From positions 1 to 64,000 of the forward strand of contig CAZXGJ010000002.1 of NCBI GenBank assembly GCA_964639955.1: DNA of 64,000 nt. The letters run 5' to 3'. Of the stretch, positions 9,878 to 18,766 are shown piece by piece. The translations under genes were made by a program, and so were the position numbers. Position 1 is the first letter of the stretch. Each line of letters starts with the position of its first letter. This stretch comes from IGN2 sp964639955 (GTDB lineage: Bacteria > Bacteroidota > Ignavibacteria > Ignavibacteriales > Ignavibacteriaceae). The notes beneath the pieces are model-generated. The model had not been told where the DNA came from. It did no database searches and worked only from the letters and a program-made list of their open reading frames with translations.

Positions 9878-11941
9878 ATGGCTGATACAAAATTTTTCGA
9901 TCGAGAGTTTAGCTGGCTTGCTTTTAACTACCGTGTTCTTCAGGAAGTTAAGGACAAGTCGGTTCCACTTTTTGAAAGATTAAAATTCCTTGCTATTTAT
10001 TCCTCAAACCTCGATGAATTTTTCAGAGTAAGAGTTGCTGCTTTAAGAAGCTTGTCAAACATAAAAAGTAAATCGCAGGAAAAATTACCTTTCAATCCAC
10101 GTCTCCTGATAAAAAAAATAAAAGATACCGTTAACATTCAGCAGGAGGAATTCGGCCGAATATACAGGGAAGAAATTCTACCCGGGCTTCAGGAAGAAAA
10201 TATTTTTCTTGCTGATGATAAATCTGTTTCTGATTTCCAAAAGGAATTTGTTAAGGGCTATTTTAAGGACCAGGTTTTGGCTTACGTTCAGCCGGTGCTG
10301 CTGGATAAAAAAAAGATCTCCACATTTCTGCTTAACCGTGCTATTTATTTCGCAGTTAGAATTACTCAGAAACAGAAAAAGAAAAGTATATCGCCCAGAT
10401 ATAAATATGCACTGGTGGAAATTCCTGCGGATAGATTACAACGATTTGTTTCCCTGCCTGAAACGGACGGGAAGCATTACGTAATGTTTCTGGATGATGT
10501 GATAAAAATGAATTTAGCTGATCTGTTCCCGGGCTATAGAATTGAGAGCTGCTATTCAATAAAACTTACCCGTGATGCGGAACTTTATATAGACGATGAA
10601 TTCACAGGGGATTTATTGATTAAAATAAAGAAGGGACTATCAAAACGTAAAACCGGCGTTCCATCAAGATTTCTGTACGACAAGAACATGCCCGATGACT
10701 TTTTGAAGTTCCTGCAATTATCATTAAACCTGAAGCGAAATGACCTTATCCCCGGTGGACGTTACCATAACTTTCATGATTTCTTCACATTTCCTGAGAC
10801 TATAAAAACAAACAGCAAACTGCATTTGTACAATGAGCCAATGCCTCCTCTGCCGCATAAAGATCTTGAAGGAATCGTTTCTGTTTTTGATGTGCTCACA
10901 GAAAAAGATATTCTGCTTAGTTTTCCGTATCAGTCTTTCGGGTATGTTATAAAATTACTACAAGAAGCTGCCGATGATGAAGCCGTGTCTTCGATTAAAA
11001 TAACACTTTACCGTGTTGCCGATGAGTCGTTAATAATCAGAGCATTGACCAAAGCCGCAGAAAACGGAAAAGATGTTACCGCATTTGTAGAAGTTAAAGC
11101 CCGTTTTGATGAAGAAACAAACTTTGCATCTGCTGATATGCTGAATAAAGCCGGCGTTAAAGTATTTTTCAGCTTTCCCGGGTTGAAGGTTCATTCAAAA
11201 ATTTGTCTTATTGAGAGAAAAGAAGCAAACAAAAGAAAATTTTATACATACCTTGCAACCGGAAACTTTAACGAGAAAACTGCGCGAATCTATACAGATA
11301 TTGCATTATTAACAGCCAATAAAAACTTTGGCAGGGATGCTGAAAAACTATTTAACTTCCTTGAGAGAAAAGCAGACAATGTTAAACCAAAGGTATTACT
11401 AATTGCCCCTTTTAATATGCGAAAATTTTTTATCAGATTAATTGATAACGAAATTCAATATGCTCAAGAAGGCAGACAAGCAGAAATAACTTTGAAGCTG
11501 AACAGCATCGAAGAAAGAAAAATGATTAAGAAACTTTACGAGGCATCAAATGCCGGAGTAAAAATAAATATTATAGCAAGAGGAATCTGCTGCCTTGTTC
11601 CCGGAATAAAAGGAATGAGCGAAAATATAAGGGTGATAAGCATTGTGGACAGGTTTCTTGAGCATTCAAGAGTATTTATCTTTAATAACGGCGGGGAGAA
11701 AAAATATTTTCTATCTTCCGCAGACTGGATGAAAAGAAACCTCAGCAGAAGAATTGAAATTGCATTCCCGGTTTATGATAAAGAAATACAAAAACAATTG
11801 CAGAAGATGATTGATTTGCAGCTAAGTGATAATGTGAAAGCAAGAATCATTAATAATGAAAAGATGAATGAATATGTAAAAGATGAAAGCGGGAAAAAAA
11901 TCAGAAGCCAGTGTGAGATTTATAGAATGTTACAAAGATGA
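9878..11941 (+). CDS. ppk1: Polyphosphate kinase 1
   Basis: Reversibly transfers the gamma phosphate of ATP onto polyphosphate. The 687-residue length is normal. The N-terminal domain opens with FDREFSWLAFNYRVLQE and carries the SNLDEFFRVRV motif. The two phospholipase-D-like catalytic halves each supply a histidine: H439 in KVHSKICLIER (the autophosphorylated residue in the family) and H596 in LEHSRVFIF. ATGNFNEKTARIYTD follows the first. All catalytic elements appear intact. It lies in an operon with sixA. Confidence 0.95.
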   Translation: MADTKFFDREFSWLAFNYRVLQEVKDKSVPLFERLKFLAIYSSNLDEFFRVRVAALRSLSNIKSKSQEKLPFNPRLLIKKIKDTVNIQQEEFGRIYREEILPGLQEENIFLADDKSVSDFQKEFVKGYFKDQVLAYVQPVLLDKKKISTFLLNRAIYFAVRITQKQKKKSISPRYKYALVEIPADRLQRFVSLPETDGKHYVMFLDDVIKMNLADLFPGYRIESCYSIKLTRDAELYIDDEFTGDLLIKIKKGLSKRKTGVPSRFLYDKNMPDDFLKFLQLSLNLKRNDLIPGGRYHNFHDFFTFPETIKTNSKLHLYNEPMPPLPHKDLEGIVSVFDVLTEKDILLSFPYQSFGYVIKLLQEAADDEAVSSIKITLYRVADESLIIRALTKAAENGKDVTAFVEVKARFDEETNFASADMLNKAGVKVFFSFPGLKVHSKICLIERKEANKRKFYTYLATGNFNEKTARIYTDIALLTANKNFGRDAEKLFNFLERKADNVKPKVLLIAPFNMRKFFIRLIDNEIQYAQEGRQAEITLKLNSIEERKMIKKLYEASNAGVKINIIARGICCLVPGIKGMSENIRVISIVDRFLEHSRVFIFNNGGEKKYFLSSADWMKRNLSRRIEIAFPVYDKEIQKQLQKMIDLQLSDNVKARIINNEKMNEYVKDESGKKIRSQCEIYRMLQR

Positions 11942-12092
11942 AAATCTCAAATAAGAACCATTAAAAGATTGAGCTAAATCTTGGTTAATATTTAGCTGAC
12001 CTTTTCATACGACCCAAATACTTCAATTGAAGTAAATGTATATTTATATTATATAATTGGAATTAATTTTCTGAGCACTGGTAATATTTCAT

Positions 12093-12557
12093 TCAAATCT
12101 TCTTAAACAAATCGACCATCTCTATAGCAGATAGTGCTGCATCCCAGCCTTTATTTCCGGCTTTTGTTCCAGCTCTTTCCAGTGCCTGTTCAATTGAATC
12201 GGTGGTGAGTACACCAAAAATTACCGGCAGCCCGGTTTCCAGCCCGACCTGCGCAATTCCTTTTGAGACTTCTGCTGCAATAAAATCGAAATGTGGTGTG
12301 CCGCCGCGAATAACAGCACCGAGGCAAATAACTGCATCGTATTTTTTTGATTTAGCCATCTTCTTTGCAGCAAGCGGGATTTCAAACGAACCCGGTACCC
12401 AAGCCAATGTAATGTCAGCATCCCTGCAATCGTGCCTTAACAAGCAATCTTTAGCTCCGGCAATTAACTGACCGGAGATTAGCTCATTAAATCTGCTTGC
12501 AACAATTCCGAATTTTTTCCCCTTTGCTGAGAGTTTTCCTTCAATAGTGTTTGCCAT
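12093..12557 (-). CDS. ribH: 6,7-dimethyl-8-ribityllumazine synthase
   Basis: Penultimate enzyme of riboflavin synthesis. It joins 5-amino-6-ribitylaminouracil with 3,4-dihydroxy-2-butanone 4-phosphate and usually forms a 60-mer or pentamer. The 154-residue protein has the substrate loops WVPGSFEIPLAAKKMA and GAVIRGGTPHFDF, with the catalytic histidine in the latter. It is the last gene of the minus-strand rib operon, 13 bases after ribBA. Confidence 0.96.
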   Translation of the reverse strand: MANTIEGKLSAKGKKFGIVASRFNELISGQLIAGAKDCLLRHDCRDADITLAWVPGSFEIPLAAKKMAKSKKYDAVICLGAVIRGGTPHFDFIAAEVSKGIAQVGLETGLPVIFGVLTTDSIEQALERAGTKAGNKGWDAALSAIEMVDLFKKI

Positions 12558-12570
12558 TTTTTTACCTCAA

Positions 12571-13827
12571 CTACAATTTGTTAGTTTTTAATTCCGGGTT
12601 GATTAAATGCCCGAGTTTATCACGTTTGATTTTAAGATACTCATGATTAATTTCATTTGGCGGAATTTCAAGGGGAACTCTTTCAACCACTTCAAGGTCG
12701 TAGCCCTTCAACCCGATTATTTTTTTCGGATTGTTCGTCATCAGCCTGATTTTTTTCAATCCCAGATCTTTAAGAATCTGTGCACCGGTGCCGTAATCTC
12801 TCAAATCCGGTTTAAAGCCAAGAGCTTCATTTGCTTCAACCGTATCTTTTCCTTCTTCCTGCAGGTGATAAGCAAGAAGTTTATTAACCAAACCTATTCC
12901 TCTGCCTTCTTGCCTCATATAAAGCACAACGCCTTTACCTTCTTTTGCAATCATTTTCATAGCTGCGGATAGTTGGTCGCCGCAATCGCATCTCAAGGAA
13001 CCAAAAACATCACCTGTAAGGCATTCTGAGTGCGCTCTTACAAGAACCGGTTCATCTTCCCGCAATTCTCCTTTAACAAGAGCAATCGGATTATCATTTG
13101 GGTCAAGAATATTTTCGTATAAATGAAGTTTAAAGTTTCCATATTTAGACGGAAGGTCTACTGTTACTTTTTTCTGCACCAGCTTTTCCCTTATGCGCCG
13201 GTATTCGATCAGATCGGCAATGGTAATAATTTTTAGATCAAAGTGTTTTGCCATCTCCATAAGTTGTGGTACTCTTGCCATAGTTCCGTCTTTATGCATA
13301 ATCTCGCAAAGAATCCCGACGGGTTTTAAGCCAGCAAGCTTTACAAGATCGACAACCGCCTCGGTATGTCCGGCACGTTTCAGAACTCCGCCTCTTCTTG
13401 CTATAAGCGGAAAGATATGACCCGGTCTGGCAAAGTCTTCGGGTTTGGCTTTTTCATCGGCAGCCATCCTTATTGTTTTTGCTCTGTCGCTGGCAGAAAT
13501 ACCTGTGGTTGTTCCGTGCCTGTAATCAATTGAAACAGAAAAAGGAGTTTTGTGTAATGCAGTGTTATCATCAACCATCGGCTTTAACTGAAGCTCATCT
13601 GCTCTTTGAGCTGAAACAGGCAGGCATAAAAGTCCTCGTCCCTCACGAGTAATAAAGTTTACGTCTTCCGGCTTTACCATCTCTGCAGCCATTATCAAAT
13701 CACCCTCGTTTTCCCGGTCGGGGTCATCTACAACAATAAGCATCTTACCACTACGAAGATCGGTTATTGCGTCATCAATCGAATTGAATTTGTATTCTTC
13801 GTTTTTAGCACCTCTGTTGTTACTCAT
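12571..13827 (-). CDS. ribBA: Bifunctional 3,4-dihydroxy-2-butanone 4-phosphate synthase / GTP cyclohydrolase II
   Basis: Provides both precursors for riboflavin. The N-terminal RibB half (about 10-215) contains DDPDRENEGDLIMAAE and the later RPGHIFPL and GHTEAVVDL motifs. The C-terminal RibA half (about 220-418) contains the zinc-binding segment CLTGDVFGSLRCDCGDQL and the RQEGRGIGL catalytic region. The length (418) is typical of fused enzymes. Its ATG overlaps the ribE stop (TGATG), which indicates translational coupling. Confidence 0.96.
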   Translation of the reverse strand: MSNNRGAKNEEYKFNSIDDAITDLRSGKMLIVVDDPDRENEGDLIMAAEMVKPEDVNFITREGRGLLCLPVSAQRADELQLKPMVDDNTALHKTPFSVSIDYRHGTTTGISASDRAKTIRMAADEKAKPEDFARPGHIFPLIARRGGVLKRAGHTEAVVDLVKLAGLKPVGILCEIMHKDGTMARVPQLMEMAKHFDLKIITIADLIEYRRIREKLVQKKVTVDLPSKYGNFKLHLYENILDPNDNPIALVKGELREDEPVLVRAHSECLTGDVFGSLRCDCGDQLSAAMKMIAKEGKGVVLYMRQEGRGIGLVNKLLAYHLQEEGKDTVEANEALGFKPDLRDYGTGAQILKDLGLKKIRLMTNNPKKIIGLKGYDLEVVERVPLEIPPNEINHEYLKIKRDKLGHLINPELKTNKL

Positions 13828-14471
13828 CAGTAACCTAACTCCTTAAGCCATTTTTCAGAAACATTGGCTTTTATTTTATCCTCATTCTTCAATAATAATT
13901 TTTCAATGTACTTGGCTAAAATATCTATTTCAATATTTACTTTATCATTAGCCTGTTTGAATTTAAGCGTAGTATTTTGCCAGGTATGCGGAATTATTGA
14001 AATTGTTATCTGGTTTTTATATGTATCTGCTATTGTTAAACTTATTCCGTTTATTGCAATTGAGCCTTCTTTTACAAGATATTTCTCCAGCTCTTCGGTA
14101 ATTGAAATTATTAATAAATAATTTTCGCCGAGTTTTTGTGTTTCAGATATAGTGCCAATTCCATTAACGTGTCCCTGCACTAAATGACCACCAAGCCGGT
14201 CATTAAGTCTTAATGATCTTTCAAGATTTACAAAATGATTGGTCTTAATTTCCGCAAAAGTAGATTTTTCAAGAGTGGCGCCAACTGCATCAACCCAGAA
14301 TGAATAGTCTGATATTTTTGTTGCGGTCAAACAAACACCATCCACACAAATTGAGTCGTTTACAGAAATATCCTTGAGAATTTTTTTCGCTTCAATTTTT
14401 AATGATAAACCACCCGCAATTGCTTTGGTTTCACTAATTTTTCCTATTTCTTCAATAATCCCGGTAAACAT
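13827..14471 (-). CDS. ribE: Riboflavin synthase alpha subunit
   Basis: Dismutates two lumazine molecules to riboflavin. The 214-residue protein begins with MFTGIIEEIG and consists of two lumazine-binding barrel repeats, with GVCLTAT and GISLTIAD at equivalent places and LGGHLVQGHV between them. It lies between ribD and ribBA in the rib operon and overlaps ribBA by one base. Confidence 0.95.
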   Translation of the reverse strand: MFTGIIEEIGKISETKAIAGGLSLKIEAKKILKDISVNDSICVDGVCLTATKISDYSFWVDAVGATLEKSTFAEIKTNHFVNLERSLRLNDRLGGHLVQGHVNGIGTISETQKLGENYLLIISITEELEKYLVKEGSIAINGISLTIADTYKNQITISIIPHTWQNTTLKFKQANDKVNIEIDILAKYIEKLLLKNEDKIKANVSEKWLKELGY

Positions 14472-14501
14472 ATTACAAAGTTAATTATTTTCAACCATAA
14501 A

Positions 14502-15596
14502 CTAATCGGGAAAATTTTTCCTGTAGATAAACCGGGTGTCAGCACCAAGTTTTGATGAAGATAATATTTTAAGTTTTCTGATTTTATCCATACCACGGAT
14601 ACTAACACCTCTTCCCAGAATTTTCGGAGCCTGAAGAATTATTATCTCATCGAACAGATCAGCTTTAATAAACTGGGAGAAAATATCCGCACCGCCTTCA
14701 ACCAGCAAAGAAGTGATTTTTTGCTTTGCCAGTATGCTTAAAATCTTTTTTATATTTAATCTTCCTGCCGGTGCTTTACTGAATTGAAAAATTTCAATTC
14801 CACTATTTTTTAATTGTGCTGGCTTTCTCTTATTAACTCTCCCTGAAGTAAATATCCATGTCTTCTGCGGATTTTCGGTCTTGAGTATCTTCGAATTTAA
14901 AGGGATGCTTAGCTTTCCATCTAAAATTATTCTGACTGGATTTCTTCCTTTGACTTCTCTTACCGTTAGGAAAGGATTATCAACTTTAATTGTGTTAGCG
15001 CCAACAAGCACAGCATCATATTCACTCCGCAGCTTATGAACGAACCGCTTGGCATGTTTTCCTGTTAACCATGTTTGCCTGTTTACTGATTTACTGATTT
15101 TGCCATCAGCAGATTGAGCAATTTTCAAGGTGATGTAAGGGAGCTTTTTCTTCACAAACTTGAAATAAAATTTATTAAGTTCAGCGCCTTCACTTTTAAT
15201 TAAGCCTGTTGTTACTTCAATTCCTGCCTTTTTTAATTGAGCTATTCCTTTTCCGTTAACATTTTCGTTCGGATCTAGGTTACTAATTACTACTCTTTTA
15301 ATTTTCATTTTGATAATCAAAGGAACGCACGGAGGAGTTTGCTTATTAGTATGACAGCAGGGCTCGAGATTGCAGTAGAGAGTTGCTCCGGTTACACTCT
15401 TACCTGCATTCTTTATTGCATTTACCTCGGCATGTGCAGTTCCGTATTTTTTGTGATAACCTTCGCCAATTACTTTACCGTTTTTTACAAGTACAGCACC
15501 GACAAGGGGATTGGGGCTAACTTTACCGGAACCCTTTTTTGCCAACGTAAATGTCCTATTTATAAATTTTTTATCCCTGTTATCTGTAGAAGACAT
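14502..15596 (-). CDS. ribD: Bifunctional riboflavin deaminase/reductase
   Basis: Deaminates and then reduces the pyrimidine intermediate of riboflavin synthesis. The N-terminal cytidine-deaminase-like domain has HAEVNAIKNAG and the zinc cysteines in PCCHTNKQTPPC. The C-terminal reductase domain has GADIFSQFIKADLFDEI and ends in a strand near DTRFIYR. I place the start at the ATG at 15596; a TTG two codons earlier (15602) is also possible. It is the first gene of ribD-ribE-ribBA-ribH. I looked upstream for an FMN riboswitch and saw none. Confidence 0.93.
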   Translation of the reverse strand: MSSTDNRDKKFINRTFTLAKKGSGKVSPNPLVGAVLVKNGKVIGEGYHKKYGTAHAEVNAIKNAGKSVTGATLYCNLEPCCHTNKQTPPCVPLIIKMKIKRVVISNLDPNENVNGKGIAQLKKAGIEVTTGLIKSEGAELNKFYFKFVKKKLPYITLKIAQSADGKISKSVNRQTWLTGKHAKRFVHKLRSEYDAVLVGANTIKVDNPFLTVREVKGRNPVRIILDGKLSIPLNSKILKTENPQKTWIFTSGRVNKRKPAQLKNSGIEIFQFSKAPAGRLNIKKILSILAKQKITSLLVEGGADIFSQFIKADLFDEIIILQAPKILGRGVSIRGMDKIRKLKILSSSKLGADTRFIYRKNFPD

Positions 15597-15799
15597 TCTC
15601 AATAATATATTTTATTATGCATGTAAGAATTTAATAATAATTCTTAAGTGGGGAAAAACAGTGATAAATGCACGCCAAATTTTTTTCAACGATTCTTCAA
15701 TCGATTTCTGCAATCGGAAAATCATCTTAATAAAGATTTCAGATAGATGATTAATCTGTTTTTTGCTTTATTCCGGTTGATAGAGGAATAACGTTGTTT

Positions 15800-16996
15800 T
15801 CAGCGTGTTGCCGAAAAATATTTTTTTTTGTCAGTTTTTTCTTTTCGCGAAGCGATATTCTCTACAGCTTCTATTGCAACATCAATGTGTTCTTCAGTAT
15901 TGAATGGTCCGATACTTAATCTAACAGTACCATGGATTTTATCAGTTCCAAGTTGGGAGTGGACAAGTGGAGCGCATTGCAAGCCGGTACGGCAGGCGAT
16001 GTTATAGTCTACATCGAGCATTGTTCCTACATTTCCGGCCTCCCATCCTTCAACATTAAAACTGAGAACTGCATTATGGTTTTCTTCGCTGTCAGCACAA
16101 TACATAGTTACGCCTTCAATGTCCCTCAAACCATCTGTTAAACGCTTCCAGAGATTCATTTCTTTCTTGTGCAGATTTTCAAGTCCTTCTTTTTGAAGCC
16201 ATCTTTGTCCGGCAAGCAATCCGGCAATGCCTAGTACGTTCAAAGTGCCGCATTCCATACGGTAGGGGAATTCTTCAAGGTGAAACGGATATGCTGATCT
16301 CACACCAGTACCTCCGAATCGTGTACCTTTTATCGGAACTTTTTCCCGAATATATGAACCTCCAATTCCGGTCGGACCCATTAAACACTTATGCCCTGTA
16401 AAGGCTACGATGTCAATATTCATTTCCTGTATATCAATTTTAACCGCGCCGGCTGTCTGGCTTGCATCAATTGCAAAATAAATTTCTGCTTCTTTACAGT
16501 ACTTCCCGACTTCCGATACCGGTTGAATCGTTCCGATAACATTCGAACCATGATTTAATATGACAATCTTTGTGTTTTTACGGAATGCTTTTTTTACATC
16601 ATCCGGATCAATGAAACCTTTACTGTTGAAGGGAATGTAAGTAACATCGATTTCGCCTGCATATTTTTTATGATACAACGGCCGTAAAACAGAATTGTGT
16701 TCAACATTGCTGGTGATAACATGATCACCTTTTTCAAGCATTCCCTGGATAATCATATTCAGAGAATCACTTGCATTGTAGCTGAATGTTAAATGGTCGG
16801 GATCAGTTCCGTTAAAAAATTGGGTAAGCATTTTCCTGGTGGTGTGTACTACCTCTTCCGTTTCCAGGGACATATCGTAGCCTGAACGACCGGGATTGAC
16901 CCCATACTTTTTATAAAAATCGAACATAAAATCATAAACTTCGGTAGGCTTCGGAAAGGTAGTTGCGGCATTATCGAGGTATATTATTCCGTCCAT
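15800..16996 (-). CDS. Cysteine desulfurase family aminotransferase class V
   Basis: A PLP enzyme of 398 residues in the NifS/SufS fold. It starts with YLDNAATTFPKP, and the Schiff-base lysine lies in FTGHKCLMGPTG. The C-terminal active-site cysteine lies in CRTGLQCAPLVHSQLG, resembling the group II desulfurases. The product would be a persulfide from cysteine for Fe-S assembly or tRNA thiolation. No sufU or iscU scaffold is adjacent, so it may be a stand-alone desulfurase. It diverges from the MerR regulator across a 293-base spacer. Alternative: a selenocysteine lyase. Confidence 0.85.
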   Translation of the reverse strand: MDGIIYLDNAATTFPKPTEVYDFMFDFYKKYGVNPGRSGYDMSLETEEVVHTTRKMLTQFFNGTDPDHLTFSYNASDSLNMIIQGMLEKGDHVITSNVEHNSVLRPLYHKKYAGEIDVTYIPFNSKGFIDPDDVKKAFRKNTKIVILNHGSNVIGTIQPVSEVGKYCKEAEIYFAIDASQTAGAVKIDIQEMNIDIVAFTGHKCLMGPTGIGGSYIREKVPIKGTRFGGTGVRSAYPFHLEEFPYRMECGTLNVLGIAGLLAGQRWLQKEGLENLHKKEMNLWKRLTDGLRDIEGVTMYCADSEENHNAVLSFNVEGWEAGNVGTMLDVDYNIACRTGLQCAPLVHSQLGTDKIHGTVRLSIGPFNTEEHIDVAIEAVENIASRKEKTDKKKYFSATR

Positions 16997-17218
16997 ACAG
17001 TGCTCCTTATTCAGGAAAAAGAATTAATGTATTTAATTTTAATACAAATCTACTTTAAATGGATTTTAAAATCATTTAAAAATTATTTTTTATAAGCATT
17101 GGTGTTTCTGTGCAAAATTTTTATTTGCATTTGCAACAGGGAACCAGCTAATAAACTATTAAATCCTTTATCTTTTCATCTGCAACATCCGGGATACAAA
17201 AATAATTTCTGTGATAAC

Positions 17219-17240
17219 ATCTACACTTTATATTGTAGAT
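17219..17240. promoter_or_regulatory. Inverted repeat upstream of merR-like gene
   Basis: A perfect dyad ATCTACA / TGTAGAT is separated by the 8-base spacer CTTTATAT. It ends 49 bases before the MerR-family start at 17290. MerR proteins bind dyads of about this size inside promoters with long -35/-10 spacing, so autoregulation is a reasonable inference. Two TGCAACA heptamers also lie nearby (17132-17138 and 17181-17187), matching the operator-like array at 22249-22298. Confidence 0.4.
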
Positions 17241-17289
17241 AAGCTTTATTTTAAGACAAAGATTTTTGTTGATTTTTATAAGTTTTTTA

Positions 17290-17772
17290 ATGAAAGGCAG
17301 TACTTTAGAGCCGGTTATTTCAATTGGCACCCTTGCAAAGAAGGTGGGGCTTTCTGTTTCTGCAATCAGGAAATATGAGGAAGAAGGGTTAATTATATCG
17401 CATCGCACTGATTCGGGTCATCGTTTATTTTCCTATGAGGATGTCGAGCGGCTTCGGGCAATACAGAATTTATTAAAGAATGCCGGGTTTAATATCGAAG
17501 GCATACGCCGTATGGAAGCTATTTTACCATGCTGGGATTTGCTGCCTTGTTCTGAAGAGGTACGTGACAATTGTCCGGCTTATAAAGGAAGTTCAAAACC
17601 CTGCTGGATGATAAAAAATGCTCATTGTACTTTGAAAGGAAATGAGTGCCGTAATTGCGTGGTTTACAGGTTCGGCTCGCTTTTTACAGAAAATATTAAA
17701 GAATTGATTCACGCAGGCTGCAACAGGTCTGAACAGAGAGAAAGAATGAACCAGGTCCTTAACGAAAATTAA
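17290..17772 (+). CDS. MerR-family regulator with Cys-rich C-terminal region
   Basis: A 160-residue regulator. The N-terminal winged helix reads ISIGTLAKKVGLSVSAIRKYEEEGLI, then the second arm HRLFSYEDVERLRAIQNLL. The C-terminal part carries eight cysteines in C-WDLLP-C, then C-PAYKGSSKP-C and later C-TLKGNE-C-RN-C, which could bind a metal, an Fe-S cluster or sense sulfur redox state. I chose the ATG at 17290; a frame opening at TTG 17266 adds a hydrophobic tail not expected of MerR proteins. It is the first plus-strand gene of the redox block, 64 bases ahead of the cytochrome b gene, and so is a candidate local regulator. Confidence 0.85.
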   Translation: MKGSTLEPVISIGTLAKKVGLSVSAIRKYEEEGLIISHRTDSGHRLFSYEDVERLRAIQNLLKNAGFNIEGIRRMEAILPCWDLLPCSEEVRDNCPAYKGSSKPCWMIKNAHCTLKGNECRNCVVYRFGSLFTENIKELIHAGCNRSEQRERMNQVLNEN

Positions 17773-17836
17773 AATCTGAAAAAATAATCAAGCAGTTCAG
17801 TAATTAATAAAAGGATTATATAAGGGGATAAAAAAA

Positions 17837-18766
17837 ATGATATTACTCTACTTATTCACATATTTTTCTATTCTCATATTCATTGCACTTGTTATTTCTA
17901 AAATAGCAAAATATTCAAGTGCACCGGTTCATGTAAGATGGGAACTATACCCGGTAGCTCACGAGGCAAAGCGGAACAAGTACGGCGGATCATATTATGA
18001 GGAACCCGAATGGTGGAAAAACAAAATTCATAAAAGTCATCTGGCAGAAGCGTGGGCTATGTTTGAAGAAATTGTTTTCTTAAAAGGAGTTTTTATTCAC
18101 AACCGGAAACTCTGGTATTTTTCTTTTCCTTTTCACTTCGGGCTGTATCTGATAATTGCTTCCTTTTTCCTTATCGTCATTTCAGTTCTGCTTGATTTAG
18201 CTGGTATTAATTTAACAAGCGGCAATGCAGGATTTGCAATCGAGTTTCTTAACATCGTAATTAACATATCCGGTTACGGCGGTCTTGCATTAACGTGCCT
18301 GGGATGCATTGGATTAATTTATCAGCGGATTACAGACAGAAAATTTAAAGTATATAACGCTCCAATGGATTTTATTAATCTTTATTTCATTCTGATTTTA
18401 AGTTTTGTTGTATTTATAACACTAATCAATTCAAACGCCGGATTTATTGCGAGTAAAACATTCGTAAAAAATCTTTTTACTTTTAATTTTGCTGCTGTCG
18501 GCGATGTTTCATTTATAATACATATTATCCTGCTGTGTTTGTTTCTGCTTTACTTTCCGATAACACGAATGATGCATCTTTTCGCTAAATATTTTACTTA
18601 TCATAAAGTAAGATGGGAAGATGAGCCGAACGTGAAAGGCGGAAAGCTCGAAAGAAAAATTAAAGAAGCACTCAATTTCGGTGTAAGCTGGTCTGCACCT
18701 CATATTCAAACAGGAAAAACATGGGCTGAGGTCGCAACTACTTTACCAAAGGAGATCAAAAAATGA
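17837..18766 (+). CDS. Membrane cytochrome b subunit (NarI/DsrM/TmcC-like)
   Basis: A 309-residue integral membrane protein with about six hydrophobic segments and histidines placed in helices (FPFHFGLYLIIASF, TRMMHLFAKYFTYH), as expected of a di-haem b, NarI-like quinone-interacting subunit. An N-terminal soluble stretch (about 30-90) after the first helix is like TmcC/HmcE-type subunits. It overlaps the following HdrD-like gene by four bases (ATGA), so the two must work as a pair: membrane haem b plus cytoplasmic Fe-S protein. TmcC is the closest named match I can give. No tetrahaem cytochrome c3 gene (tmcA) lies beside it. Confidence 0.8.
   Translation: MILLYLFTYFSILIFIALVISKIAKYSSAPVHVRWELYPVAHEAKRNKYGGSYYEEPEWWKNKIHKSHLAEAWAMFEEIVFLKGVFIHNRKLWYFSFPFHFGLYLIIASFFLIVISVLLDLAGINLTSGNAGFAIEFLNIVINISGYGGLALTCLGCIGLIYQRITDRKFKVYNAPMDFINLYFILILSFVVFITLINSNAGFIASKTFVKNLFTFNFAAVGDVSFIIHIILLCLFLLYFPITRMMHLFAKYFTYHKVRWEDEPNVKGGKLERKIKEALNFGVSWSAPHIQTGKTWAEVATTLPKEIKK

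Noticed and set aside
15597..15799. FMN riboswitch ahead of the rib operon
   Set aside because: None of the conserved RFN element blocks could be recognised in either orientation.
17101..17114. Possible sigma-54 -24/-12 promoter (GG ... GC) upstream of the MerR gene
   Set aside because: The GG-to-GC spacing is 9 bases instead of 10, and the surrounding bases do not match TGGCAC-N5-TTGC.
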